Source: a virus. Taken from it: a DNA stretch of 62,614 bases. Numbering within the stretch: position 1 is the stretch's first letter; every line of letters begins with the position of its first letter. The translations under genes and the position numbers were made by a program. This document shows positions 52,209 through 59,775 of the stretch, in pieces. The DNA lies in the IMG/VR virus record IMGVR_UViG_3300009314_000010, positions 1 to 62,614 of that record; one strand, given 5' to 3'. The notes under the pieces were generated by a model. That model did no database searches, was not told where the DNA came from, and saw only the letters and a list, made by a program, of their open reading frames with translations.

Positions 52209-53522
52209 TCAGTACCCCACCGCCTCATCTAAAACGCCGTAGCTCGGAACGATCGGCATCGGCTTTGCGTCGGTTTCGTTGGTCATTTGGTCGATATTGG
52301 TAACGATGTATCTGACGTTATCAGCTCCATGGCAGAATTCGTCGTGGCACGGAGCGCCGGCCTCAAGGGTTCTCGCGTTGATGTTTCGCCGGTATCGCCT
52401 GAGACACTCCAGGAGGCGATCGCAATTGGTTTGGTCGATATAGATCCTGGGGAACGCCAATCGGACCTCGCGGATCCCGGCCTCAACGCCCACATTCGCA
52501 ACGTCGACCTTCTCGGCAACATCCCAGGATTGCGCTTTCATAATCATATCCGCGCTCTTCTGGCCGGAACTGCCCAGGCTGAACCCATCGGCATACGGCA
52601 ACCAGACCTTGCCCCAATTGTATTTCAATTCTTTCAAGTCCGCCGAAATGCCATCCAAGGCCCGGTGGTTTTCCTCGATGTAATTGATTATCCGGATTTC
52701 AGAGGCTTGCTTTTGAACGATACTGACGGAAACCTGATCGTTAAAGCCCAGGTCAACGACGACATGCGCTTTCAGCATCGAATCATAGGGCACGTTCCGG
52801 ATCCGCCCGGTCAGCCTCATGGCCGTCATTTCATCGTAATAGATCGCGCCCTCGACGGCCGGCTTGCATTCGCCCTCCCAGATGTTCGGATAATCTTTGG
52901 GCTCGGTGGCCTTGCAGTGGAGGCGTTCAGCTTCGAGGACTTCGTTAAACCAGGGATTGTCGCGCCAATTCATCTTTACGACGATGGCGCCTGGAGGCGG
53001 ATTTAGGACAAACCGCTCGAAGGTCGGATCGGTTTCAAGCTCCGGGTTGAAGGATATCCAGATCTCGGAGGCTTCTAAAACCGGTGTGTATTTATCCCTA
53101 TCGTCTTTCCGGATGGTCGGTATCAGAATCTTCCAGGAGCGATTTGATATTGTCTGGCCCTCTTCGACCCAGACAATATCACATCCCTCATAGGATTTGA
53201 TCGATTCCACGGTAAGAGCTGAAAGCCCCGCAAAGATAATCTCGGTGCCGTTTGTGCCCCGGATCTCCTGGTCAAGGACCTGGTATTTGTGACCGAGGCC
53301 CAACATCTGGATTTGATCGTCCAAGAGCTTATGGACTGAATCGCGGATTGATTTTTGGACTTCCCTGGTGCAGAGGATGCGCAGCTTTTTATGAATTCCC
53401 AACAATAACAACGCTCTGGCAAATCCCCAGGACTTTGCGCCGCCGCGTCCGCCATAAGCGACCTTGTACCGGGCCGGCCGGAATAGGAATTCTAATTTGC
53501 GGGGGAATTTAGGTGTTTCCAT
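52209..53522 (-). CDS. terL: Terminase large subunit
   Basis: 437 residues from the third of three consecutive ATGs (GGGAGG is best spaced for it; the first ATG is at 53528). Walker A-like VAYGGRGGAKSWGFARALLL near the start, Walker B DIVWVEEGQTIS (about 130), and the RuvC-like nuclease start AHVVVDLGFNDQVSV (about 255) with later acidic residues. It is an ATP-driven packaging motor and nuclease of the PBSX/Terminase_3-like group. It overlaps TerS by about 14 nt and is followed by the membrane protein and portal. Confidence 0.9.
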   Translation of the reverse strand: METPKFPRKLEFLFRPARYKVAYGGRGGAKSWGFARALLLLGIHKKLRILCTREVQKSIRDSVHKLLDDQIQMLGLGHKYQVLDQEIRGTNGTEIIFAGLSALTVESIKSYEGCDIVWVEEGQTISNRSWKILIPTIRKDDRDKYTPVLEASEIWISFNPELETDPTFERFVLNPPPGAIVVKMNWRDNPWFNEVLEAERLHCKATEPKDYPNIWEGECKPAVEGAIYYDEMTAMRLTGRIRNVPYDSMLKAHVVVDLGFNDQVSVSIVQKQASEIRIINYIEENHRALDGISADLKELKYNWGKVWLPYADGFSLGSSGQKSADMIMKAQSWDVAEKVDVANVGVEAGIREVRLAFPRIYIDQTNCDRLLECLRRYRRNINARTLEAGAPCHDEFCHGADNVRYIVTNIDQMTNETDAKPMPIVPSYGVLDEAVGY

Positions 53523-54177
53523 CATCATCCTCCCGCGCCGGCGGATCGACAAACTCGATCGGGATCACCGGGATCTCCTCGCCCTCTGGCGGACGGTCGT
53601 CAAGATCGTATGCCTGGCGTTCAAGTTGAATCAGGTCCTTTTGAGATGCTGCCAGATTTTTCAGGATAGCGGCGTGAGATGGCAGCGACACGGCTTTGAG
53701 CATGGCATTCCGGCGCTTGTAATCGGGCTTACCATCCTTACCGCTCTTCGCTGTTTCATCATATATGGCGTCTTCAAGCTCTTCGCGCTGCTTTGCGGCT
53801 TCAAGGAGCTGATCCTGGAACAAGGCCACCAAAGCCTGGCTCTTCTTTATACTTTCCTGGTGAGCTACGATTATATTGGCACCGCGTTCGGCCGCAGCCT
53901 CAATAATCTCTGATTCTTTCTTGGCGGATTCTTCGGGGAGTGTCTTTTTGATTACTTTGCCGGCAACCGCTTTTTGAATCTTGTGGCCAAGGTCTCGAAG
54001 CCAACCGTTTGCTTTGGCCTTTTTAGATATTGCGGTATGAGATACGTGGCACTGGCGGGCTATTTCACGGACAGAAAGCAGGCCGGCGCGATACTCCCGC
54101 TCGATCGCCTCCCAATCGGTGCCGTTGTTCCCGTTGTTGTAATTCCCGTTTCCGTTGCCGTTCTTCTTGCCAGCCAT
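53509..54177 (-). CDS. terS: Terminase small subunit
   Basis: 222 residues. After a low-complexity Gly/Asn start (NGNGNGNYNNGNNGTDWEAI), an HTH (YRAGLLSVREIARQCHVSHT, then AISKKAKANGWLRDLG) would bind the pac or cos site. Helical middle and C-terminal regions follow. It partners TerL, which overlaps its 3' end. The Shine-Dalgarno AAAGGAG is preceded by a 12-bp hairpin at 54198-54229. It is the first late gene after the regulatory gap. Confidence 0.88.
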   Translation of the reverse strand: MAGKKNGNGNGNYNNGNNGTDWEAIEREYRAGLLSVREIARQCHVSHTAISKKAKANGWLRDLGHKIQKAVAGKVIKKTLPEESAKKESEIIEAAAERGANIIVAHQESIKKSQALVALFQDQLLEAAKQREELEDAIYDETAKSGKDGKPDYKRRNAMLKAVSLPSHAAILKNLAASQKDLIQLERQAYDLDDRPPEGEEIPVIPIEFVDPPAREDDDGNT

Positions 54178-54197
54178 AACGCTCCTTTGCGCGGAAG

Positions 54198-54229
54198 GTC
54201 ATGCCCAGGTTGCCGGGCCTGGGCATGAC
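54198..54229 (-). promoter_or_regulatory. 12-bp perfect hairpin in the terS leader
   Basis: GTCATGCCCAGG and CCTGGGCATGAC with an 8-nt loop lie about 21 nt before the terS start codon. On the minus strand there is no U-tract after it. It could protect the 5' end of the late message or act in translational control. Confidence 0.55.
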
Positions 54230-54310
54230 GTATGGAGGAAGATGAAAAAAATCGTGTGGTACGATCAGGCAATAGCAGGCCAGAAGGGCTTAAATCGGTC
54301 AAGAAGATGA

Positions 54311-54334
54311 TTCCGGTATACGTGTATACCGGAA
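54311..54334. promoter_or_regulatory. 24-bp palindrome in the late control region
   Basis: TTCCGGTATAC-GT-GTATACCGGAA: perfect 11-bp arms, 2-nt centre. It sits in the 258-nt noncoding gap (54178-54435) between the Ogr-like gene and terS, where a late promoter would be expected. Symmetry and place make it a strong candidate operator. The rest of the gap shows no good gene; a 22-codon plus-strand frame at 54242 was not accepted. Confidence 0.6.
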
Positions 54335-54435
54335 AAAGGTCGGATTTTAGGAGATTTTGGAAATATTACGGAAAAACGGCTTCGAGGGTGGCCACAGGAT
54401 GAACGATCACAGGTTGGGGAATGTTATGATATGCA

Positions 54436-54651
54436 CTATTTTGTTGTGATTTCGCCAGGATCCACCAACAACCGATATAATTTTATGATCTCATCTCGGG
54501 CTATATCGGTGGGCATTTCTGATACTTTGAGCGAATAGTGGCAACCCGGAGTTTTGCAGATATATGCTCGCTCCACGTAATGAACGTCCGGATCCGGTTG
54601 ATATCGAGATTTGGACACAGATAGTTTTTCGCTGCATTCTGGGCATATCAT
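54436..54651 (-). CDS. Ogr/Delta-like zinc protein, possible late activator
   Basis: 71 residues. CPECSEKLSVSKSRYQPDPD followed by AYICKTPGCHYSLKVSEM gives C-x2-C and C-x4-C pairs with the SRY motif and aromatic spacing of P2 Ogr and P4 Delta, which recruit RNA polymerase to late promoters. It is the last gene before the terS leader, transcribed towards it, an apt place for a late activator. The similarity is limited to the zinc motif and size, so the role is inferred. Confidence 0.6.
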   Translation of the reverse strand: MICPECSEKLSVSKSRYQPDPDVHYVERAYICKTPGCHYSLKVSEMPTDIARDEIIKLYRLLVDPGEITTK

Positions 54652-54935
54652 ACATTCGAATCCTCGCTGTTGGAATTATCGCTTTCAGCCCAATTTATCA
54701 CCCGCGTCATGTTGGCTTCAATTGTGGCCATAGCCTTTTCGGCTTCTACCGGGATCGGGTACACTTTGATGTGCATCTGGGCATATATGATAGAGGCCAG
54801 CATTGCTGCCTCACGCATTTCGGTTGGCGTAAAATCTGTCCGTTCAATGTGGGACACCATCACATCAACCAGGGCGCGAAATTCTGGATCGTTAAAATAT
54901 CGGTAATGCGGTGTTTTTGTGTCTAATAAGTCCAT
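54648..54935 (-). CDS. Small helical early protein
   Basis: 95 residues, helical: DPEFRALVDVMVSHIERTDF, then TPTEMREAAMLASIIYAQMH. It overlaps the Ogr-like gene by 4 nt (ATGA). The FTPTEMREAA motif recurs in small phage proteins of unknown function. Confidence 0.6.
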   Translation of the reverse strand: MDLLDTKTPHYRYFNDPEFRALVDVMVSHIERTDFTPTEMREAAMLASIIYAQMHIKVYPIPVEAEKAMATIEANMTRVINWAESDNSNSEDSNV

Positions 54936-54947
54936 CGTTGCCCCTCC

Positions 54948-55268
54948 TCAATTCTTAAAAATCACGCCGGCCGGATAAACAGCGACATTATCCCGTTTGA
55001 ATTTCCGGAAAGACGTCTGGCCGTTTTTCATCCGGACCTTGACGCCGGCGCCCGTCGTCTTGACGATCACACCGAATCCCCGGCCGCGGCACAGATCGAA
55101 CCTGGCCATGGGTGGAGCGATGCTTTTGATATATTCTTTCCGCTCGGCAAGACTCCTCTCGACGTCTTCAAGGAGTAAATCCTCTACAGCGTTTTTTAAC
55201 ATTCCATCAAAAGCGCCTGGGCCGACGATCGCGTCAACAAATATGGTCAATTTCTCTAAACCGTACAT
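54948..55268 (-). CDS. Conserved hypothetical early protein
   Basis: 106 residues from the ATG at 55268 (AAAGGAA site). A helical N-terminal half (ERSLAERKEYIKSIAPPMAR) leads to a beta-rich end (GFGVIVKTTGAGVKVRMKNG, then FRKFKRDNVAVYPAG), which looks like a small SH3-like barrel. Unknown function. Confidence 0.55.
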   Translation of the reverse strand: MYGLEKLTIFVDAIVGPGAFDGMLKNAVEDLLLEDVERSLAERKEYIKSIAPPMARFDLCRGRGFGVIVKTTGAGVKVRMKNGQTSFRKFKRDNVAVYPAGVIFKN

Positions 55269-55414
55269 GACGTTCCTTTCTGGCGGACCGCACCACCGGT
55301 CACGGCGATGATGGCCACCGCCGCCGTTTTTGGCGATGCGGTCTCGAGCTTTTGGCAAGCAGAGCCCCCTGCCGGCGCTGAAGGTCTTTTATTTAACGCC
55401 GCTTGCCAAATCGT

Positions 55415-55762
55415 TTAAAACAGTTTCCGCTCGGCCTCAGTAACTTTCCGGTAAGCGTTCTCAAAAACAGCCTTTGGGCTCCACGAGACATAAACGGGAT
55501 CGCTCGGCTGCTCGCCGGCGTATGTGACCTCGTACCCGGGCTGGTTTTCGAAATCGGCCAGACCGCGATCGCCGTGCTGGATCTGAAATTCCATTGCGTC
55601 CATAGGTTGCGCCCGGATCAACTTGGTACCGACGTACAGATCGCCGCTGAAGACCTCGCGCGGTCCTCTTTCCTGCCGATCTTCTACCGTTTGACTGAAG
55701 ACCTCCTCCTCTGGTCCACCTTCTTCCTGCCAACCTTCTGTCCTCGGATCTTTGTCTTCCAT
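55415..55762 (-). CDS. Conserved phage protein with SWSPK motif
   Basis: 115 residues. The second half (IRAQPMDAMEFQIQHGDRG, PGYEVTYAGEQPSDPVYVS, WSPKAVFENAYRKV) matches a short protein family I have met in many phages, with a KPM start and a GYEV-x-Y...SWSPK-x-VFE-x-AYR ending. Its role is unknown. It does not show the pattern of Tad2 as I know it. Confidence 0.6.
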   Translation of the reverse strand: MEDKDPRTEGWQEEGGPEEEVFSQTVEDRQERGPREVFSGDLYVGTKLIRAQPMDAMEFQIQHGDRGLADFENQPGYEVTYAGEQPSDPVYVSWSPKAVFENAYRKVTEAERKLF

Positions 55763-55786
55763 AACATTTTCCTTTCTGTTGAGGGT

Positions 55787-55972
55787 TTATGGTTTTTTGC
55801 TTGCCTTTAACAATTCTCTTGCGAACTTTAATATGTTTCCCCCTGCGGGTGTTAGAGAGCCATCTCGTTCGATTCGAGACTTCCCATTCCCGATATCGAC
55901 AATCTTCAGCGCCCTTGAATAAACCCAAACGCCGTTCTTTTCGGCAATTGCCAATATTTCGCTATCTGTCAA
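55787..55972 (-). CDS. Small helical protein, TTG start
   Basis: 61 residues from a TTG at 55972, chosen because AAGGAGG lies 6-7 nt before it; an in-frame ATG at 56083 would add 37 residues of less protein-like sequence. TDSEILAIAEKNGVWVYSRA then IERDGSLTPAGGNILKFARE looks like a short two-domain phage protein. Function unknown. Confidence 0.5.
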   Translation of the reverse strand: MTDSEILAIAEKNGVWVYSRALKIVDIGNGKSRIERDGSLTPAGGNILKFARELLKASKKP

Positions 55973-56107
55973 ATCATTCCTCCTTGCGTGTTTTTTCACC
56001 GGATGCGTCCCCCGGTCATAACCCTGTAATTGAACATCGACAATTATCAAAAGGTTGTCCACAACCTCCGCAATAGCTAACATTCACCACAAGGCATCAC
56101 CTCCCTT

Positions 56108-56335
56108 CTACAAATGCGGTTCCGTGATAATAATATCCTCCTCGACAACCGAAACGTTCACGTGCTGCGTGTTGTCGACTATCGCCACTCGCTCTATCCG
56201 ATAAACAACGCCGGCATGCCGCTTATCCGTCTCCCCAGGGCGATATAAACGATATTCCTGGTCCAGGGGCTCAATCCAAAGCAGCCGGCCGGCCATGTCG
56301 CGGAAATGGGTGTAGGTTATGTCGTATTCAGGCAT
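56108..56335 (-). CDS. Hypothetical early protein
   Basis: 75 residues from the ATG at 56335, which follows the upstream stop by 1 nt (another ATG lies at 56359). The content is beta-rich with charged turns (TQHVNVSVVEEDIIITEPHL at the end). No motif recognised. Confidence 0.5.
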   Translation of the reverse strand: MPEYDITYTHFRDMAGRLLWIEPLDQEYRLYRPGETDKRHAGVVYRIERVAIVDNTQHVNVSVVEEDIIITEPHL

Positions 56336-56336
56336 T

Positions 56337-56648
56337 TCAGCATGATCCTTTTGGAACATCTTTTTCTCTTTCGGTCCGCATCCATTCCAGCGGGTCAAAC
56401 ATTGATTCTAATACCTTCTCTGCATCTGCCTTAATCTTGATCTCCACATCTTCGCCGACCAGCTCGATATCATCTCGCGTCCCGATTTTAGTTTGAAACC
56501 GCATTATGTCTCCATTGGACTTAAGGTGGGCAAAACTGCATTCGAAATTTTCAAGCTGTTCTACCGTTGAAATAGCCCCACCGGTTTCAAGATCGCCAAC
56601 CAGGACGTAATCATTACCAAATAAACGAATTCGCGTTTCTAAAGACAT
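56337..56648 (-). CDS. Hypothetical early protein, beta-rich
   Basis: 103 residues. LETRIRLFGNDYVLVGDLET, then FQTKIGTRDDIELVGEDVEI suggests a beta-sandwich. It is closely spaced with its downstream neighbour. Function unknown. Confidence 0.5.
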   Translation of the reverse strand: MSLETRIRLFGNDYVLVGDLETGGAISTVEQLENFECSFAHLKSNGDIMRFQTKIGTRDDIELVGEDVEIKIKADAEKVLESMFDPLEWMRTEREKDVPKGSC

Positions 56649-56698
56649 TCCAATCTCCTTTTTGCCTACTACGTTGATATTATTTCCAATACTTCCAG

Positions 56699-57127
56699 CT
56701 AAACAACCTCCTCGATATCAATCTCCGTCCGCGGATCCTCGATTAATGGACAGATATAATATTTTGTCGTATGTGAATCGACCACCTGGCAATCATCGAT
56801 CCACGCGATCCCTTTAAGGCAATCGGCTGCGAATTTATCTAAATTATCCCAATCCGGTTTGATGATATGATGTTTAGGGGCTGAGGGCTTCAACATACCG
56901 GCATTCCGCCCGGTTCCGAAGTGTGACTTCGGCCTGGGGAAAAAGAATTTAAATCTGGCGCGAATAGGCCCGCTTAACGGCCTGTTTCCATCAACTTGTC
57001 TGTAAACCTCGAAGAGAAAGCGGCCCTCTTCCGTCTCCTGGTCGTTGTAAGTTCCCACACCTTTCCCCCGCCGATAGAACCGCGGCCGTGCTTTTGCGAT
57101 CGGTTTACCTGGAATGATCAGCTTCAT
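56699..57127 (-). CDS. rusA: RusA-family Holliday junction resolvase
   Basis: 142 residues. It begins with the typical PGKPIAKARPRFYRR strand; IIKPDWDNLDKFAADCLKGI supplies the KPDxDN(L)xK motif with metal-binding aspartates, and WIDDCQV follows with two further aspartates. RusA dimers cut four-way junctions during recombination and resolve branched DNA before packaging. It lies just upstream in the transcript of small early genes and just after the iteron array at 57156-57211. Confidence 0.9.
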   Translation of the reverse strand: MKLIIPGKPIAKARPRFYRRGKGVGTYNDQETEEGRFLFEVYRQVDGNRPLSGPIRARFKFFFPRPKSHFGTGRNAGMLKPSAPKHHIIKPDWDNLDKFAADCLKGIAWIDDCQVVDSHTTKYYICPLIEDPRTEIDIEEVV

Positions 57128-57155
57128 ATCCTCGCTCCCTTTTTGTGTTGCTTTT

Positions 57156-57211
57156 GGAAACCTATTGGAAACCTAATTGGAAACCTCAAGTGGAAACCTT
57201 TTCTGGAAACC
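57156..57211. repeat. Five GGAAACC iterons, candidate origin or operator
   Basis: GGAAACC begins at 57156, 57167, 57179, 57192 and 57205 (spacing 11, 12, 13, 13), usually flanked by a T and followed by T. The block fills the 92-nt noncoding gap between rusA and the 76-residue gene and lies about 0.8-1.6 kb from the replication protein genes. Regular spacing near one helical turn is typical of iterons bound by a replication initiator or repressor. Confidence 0.6.
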
Positions 57212-57219
57212 TCTCAAGG

Positions 57220-57450
57220 TTACAAACTCAATTCCTTCATATCGACCTTAATAATGATCCGATCTCTCGCCATCTCAACCTCTGCAAATTTAGCGACGCG
57301 AATAGCAATGGCCGCCACCTTCTCTTTGATTTCCGCTTCGATCGTTTTTAATGATTTTTCAATTTCACGCTCAGCAACTTTCTGTATGGAAATATTGAGC
57401 GCCTTGAGCAATTCATCTTTAAAAATCTCATCGGGCATCATAGTCGCCAT
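57220..57450 (-). CDS. Small coiled-coil early protein
   Basis: 76 residues, nearly all amphipathic helix (AEREIEKSLKTIEAEIKEKV), with an ATG and close spacing to the helicase-loader-like gene. It directly precedes the iteron block. Function unknown. Confidence 0.5.
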   Translation of the reverse strand: MATMMPDEIFKDELLKALNISIQKVAEREIEKSLKTIEAEIKEKVAAIAIRVAKFAEVEMARDRIIIKVDMKELSL

Positions 57451-57453
57451 TTT

Positions 57454-57963
57454 TCAAATCCTTTCAAACATTCCCTCAGTCAGTTTCTTGACCTCCGGCG
57501 ATCCCTCGATCGCCTTGACCGCTTCGACCGAGCTGTACGCGCTGTACGCCTCGGTGAATTCCTTGACCCACCACTTGAGCTCATCTTCCGTCACCTGGGC
57601 CGCCCAGGAATAATATGGCCAGCGTGTCGACATAAGCTCATTCGCTATCGGATTGGCCGTGAGGTTCGGCCGCTCTCTTGAGCCATGCGCCTTTATATGG
57701 GCAACGATCTGGTGCGCTATCTTGAGCCCCTGGCTCTCGATCTGCCCTTGGTTTCCCTTGATAAACTCAATTAATTCAACGGGCTTCGGGAAAAAGCGGC
57801 ACGATACAATCGCCTTTGATATCGCGTCTTGAACCTGAAAGATGTCAAAGCCCTTCAGCGCCGTGAAGTATATTTTGATCAGCGCGGGTGTGATTTCCTC
57901 TTTAAAAACAACGGATAACGTTCCGAGCGCTGCGGCAAATTTCTTTTTATCATTCGGTTTCAT
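57454..57963 (-). CDS. DnaB-helicase-loader-like replication protein
   Basis: 169 residues from the ATG at 57963, overlapping the initiator-like gene by 14 nt. KKFAAALGTLSVVFKEEITP, then ALIKIYFTALKGFDIFQVQD and AIVSCRFFPKPVELIEFIKG follow the pattern of short helical loader proteins of the G40P 39-P or DUF6475 type. Together with the upstream gene it forms an initiator-loader pair like lambda O-P. The C-terminal part (PYYSWAAQVTEDELKWW) is helical. The role is inferred from pattern plus pairing. Confidence 0.58.
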   Translation of the reverse strand: MKPNDKKKFAAALGTLSVVFKEEITPALIKIYFTALKGFDIFQVQDAISKAIVSCRFFPKPVELIEFIKGNQGQIESQGLKIAHQIVAHIKAHGSRERPNLTANPIANELMSTRWPYYSWAAQVTEDELKWWVKEFTEAYSAYSSVEAVKAIEGSPEVKKLTEGMFERI

Positions 57964-58723
57964 CTGTCCAGTCCTCCAGCACTTCCCGGTTACGCTCTTC
58001 GAGGCTCTTTTCCTTTGATTGATATTTGTGCATTGTCCCATTTAGAATCTTGGCAAAGTTTGTCGGCTTGACGATCCACATCAGGTCCGCTTTCCAATTC
58101 TTAACCTTTCCCATCATGAAGTCTGATTTTTTGACGTATTTGAAAAAGTTTTTCCAGGCTTCCAGAGATTGTCTTTTTGGATCTTCCTGCCAACGATTTT
58201 TAAGATGTTTTTCAGAGGCAGGATCCCAGACCTGGACCCTGGGGAGCTCGGGTAAGATTTCGTGATAAAGTTCGATGATTTTTTTATGCGGGCATGGGGG
58301 GACCTTGGGGGGTTTATCTTCTTCTTTATCTCCTTCTACTTCTTCTTCTTCGCGAGGCGGGCGGAGTGAATCCGGACCAACTCCGGAGTCACTCCGGAGT
58401 TTCTTTTTTGTCCATTCGTCACACATATCTTTTAATTTAGGACAGTTAAGCGTTACATTCTGTCCGTTAAAATCTGCAAAAACACGCCCCTTTTTTTCAC
58501 AAAAATTTAGGATCTTGACCGTTTTTTGACGAGAAAGTTGAAACTTTTTGGTCAAAAAACGGGTAGAAACCGTGCAAGTTCCGGGCGCTTTTATGTCAAA
58601 TTCGCGTGACATTATCTCTAAAGTTCCAAAAAAAACCATATAACCATCGCCACCAAATCGATCGATCAAATCAAATATAAAAGGATCGTCGAGGCTGTCT
58701 GAAATATGCTTAAACCACTTCAA
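57950..58723 (-). CDS. Phage replication initiation protein (O/DnaD-like)
   Basis: 257 residues from a TTG at 58723, which overlaps the HNH stop and has GGAGGGAG about 8 nt upstream. The first 100 residues (KWFKHISDSLDDPFIFDLID, then GGDGYMVFFGTLEIMSREFD and TRFLTKKFQLSRQKTVKIL) look like a winged-helix N-terminal domain of phage replisome organisers. A charged linker (REEEEVEGDKEEDKPPKVPP) leads to a helical C-terminal domain. It probably binds the origin, perhaps the GGAAACC iterons downstream, and recruits the loader and host DnaB. Confidence 0.65.
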   Translation of the reverse strand: MKWFKHISDSLDDPFIFDLIDRFGGDGYMVFFGTLEIMSREFDIKAPGTCTVSTRFLTKKFQLSRQKTVKILNFCEKKGRVFADFNGQNVTLNCPKLKDMCDEWTKKKLRSDSGVGPDSLRPPREEEEVEGDKEEDKPPKVPPCPHKKIIELYHEILPELPRVQVWDPASEKHLKNRWQEDPKRQSLEAWKNFFKYVKKSDFMMGKVKNWKADLMWIVKPTNFAKILNGTMHKYQSKEKSLEERNREVLEDWTDETE

Positions 58724-59109
58724 TTTGAGTGCTCCCTCCGGTGGCAATCTTCGCAAAGGGTTTCTCCATTATCGATATCCAACGCCTTTAATAAATTTTC
58801 TGAAATTGGCTCTATATGGTGGGCGTGAAGGTCTTCCGTATTCCCGCAGCGTACACACTCATATTCATCCCTTGCCAGCACCGCCGCTCGCCACGCCTTG
58901 TACTCGGTTGTCCTCCTTGGGTTTAAATCTTTTGACAGGTCTTGAATCACCTTGTAGCCAGCGACAAGCATTATGTCCCCCGGCCTTTCCCCTTTAAATA
59001 CAAAAGGTGTATATCGGCCAATTTGGGACAAAACCTGAAGGCCCAACCTCCGATCTCTTTTAAGCGCAGATCTGAATTCCTTGTATGTTATGTCGCCCGA
59101 TCCTGGCAC
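58720..59109 (-). CDS. HNH endonuclease
   Basis: 129 residues, GTG start. WRAAVLARDEYECVRCGNTE, then DLHAHHIEPISEN and ETLCEDCHRREH form a classic HNH motif with two C-x2-C zinc pairs and the HAHH catalytic histidines. The first 60 residues are an extra basic domain (ALKRDRRLGLQVLSQIGRYT). HNH nucleases in phages may nick DNA at replication or packaging, or act as homing enzymes. Its stop overlaps the replication-initiator start. Confidence 0.85.
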   Translation of the reverse strand: MPGSGDITYKEFRSALKRDRRLGLQVLSQIGRYTPFVFKGERPGDIMLVAGYKVIQDLSKDLNPRRTTEYKAWRAAVLARDEYECVRCGNTEDLHAHHIEPISENLLKALDIDNGETLCEDCHRREHSN

Positions 59110-59125
59110 CCGATCACCTTGTTCT

Positions 59126-59341
59126 TCATCCCAGATTGATTGTTTCTCCGCAGAATTCCACTTTGACCGCCGGCGTTTTTACCGGTACCGGATCCGGATG
59201 AAAATTATCCAAAGCGTCCTTTATGCCACCGTCGCCATACCACCATTGGACATAATCCTTTTTGGGCTCGGACAGCGCTTCCCAATATTTGAATAGTAGA
59301 TTGTCGACCTCATCCCTGATCTCTTCCAGCGTCTTTTCCAT
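59126..59341 (-). CDS. Small acidic early protein
   Basis: 71 residues from the ATG at 59341 (AAGGAGG site). EKTLEEIRDEVDNLLFKYWE is helical, followed by a Trp-rich turn (YVQWWYGDGGIKDALD) and a short beta end. Function unknown. Confidence 0.55.
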   Translation of the reverse strand: MEKTLEEIRDEVDNLLFKYWEALSEPKKDYVQWWYGDGGIKDALDNFHPDPVPVKTPAVKVEFCGETINLG

Positions 59342-59352
59342 AGTCTCCTCCT

Positions 59353-59520
59353 TTATTTCACCCCAGGGCCCCTCGCCGAAACCGGCGATTCGGCCGGCGC
59401 CCTGGGGATCCGGACCAGCATCGCCTCCCTGTCGCATTTTTTACACAGGTAGATCTTCCGCCTGGGATCATAAACCGTGGCCGGCTTTCCGCAGAACTCG
59501 CATTGATGCGCTATTTCCAT
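59353..59520 (-). CDS. 55-residue zinc-ribbon protein
   Basis: MEIAHQCEFCGKPATVYDPR and YLCKKCDREAML provide C-x2-C...C-x2-C. AAAGGA lies 7 nt before the ATG. The last 20 residues (PAESPVSARGPGVK) are unstructured. I found it by translating the gap upstream of the acidic protein gene. Role unknown. Confidence 0.6.
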   Translation of the reverse strand: MEIAHQCEFCGKPATVYDPRRKIYLCKKCDREAMLVRIPRAPAESPVSARGPGVK

Positions 59521-59532
59521 TAATTAGTCCTT

Positions 59533-59775
59533 TCATTCAATCCCATTAGGAAAAAGGTCCTCAAATTCTCCAACAAAAACAACGCACTTCATTGTCGCCA
59601 CGTTCGCGGCCACCTTCGGCTCAATCCCGGTATTAAACTCTATTGCGGAACTTATCAGCAGTAAATCTTTAGGGTCGCAACTGGCCCAACCTTTAAATCC
59701 TTCAGGTCCCGACAACTCTTTAAAGGTGTTTAATAAGCGGGTTGTTTTAAAACCGTGAAACAGCGCGTTTTTCAT
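59533..59775 (-). CDS. Hypothetical early protein
   Basis: 80 residues, overlapping its upstream neighbour by 4 nt. KDLLLISSAIEFNTGIEPKV and ATMKCVVFVGEFEDLFPNGI suggest a small alpha/beta fold. No family recognised. Confidence 0.5.
   Translation of the reverse strand: MKNALFHGFKTTRLLNTFKELSGPEGFKGWASCDPKDLLLISSAIEFNTGIEPKVAANVATMKCVVFVGEFEDLFPNGIE

Noticed and set aside
54242-54310. 22-codon plus-strand frame after GGAGGAAG
   Set aside because: The ribosome site is too close to the ATG, the peptide is very short, and it overlaps the late control region on the opposite strand.
55415-55762. Tad2-type anti-Thoeris protein
   Set aside because: The SWSPK/AYR ending is a common phage motif, but the lysine-rich W-x-G pattern I associate with Tad2 is absent.
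57156-57211. CRISPR array
   Set aside because: Repeat unit is only 7 bp with 4-6 bp between copies; this is an iteron or operator array.
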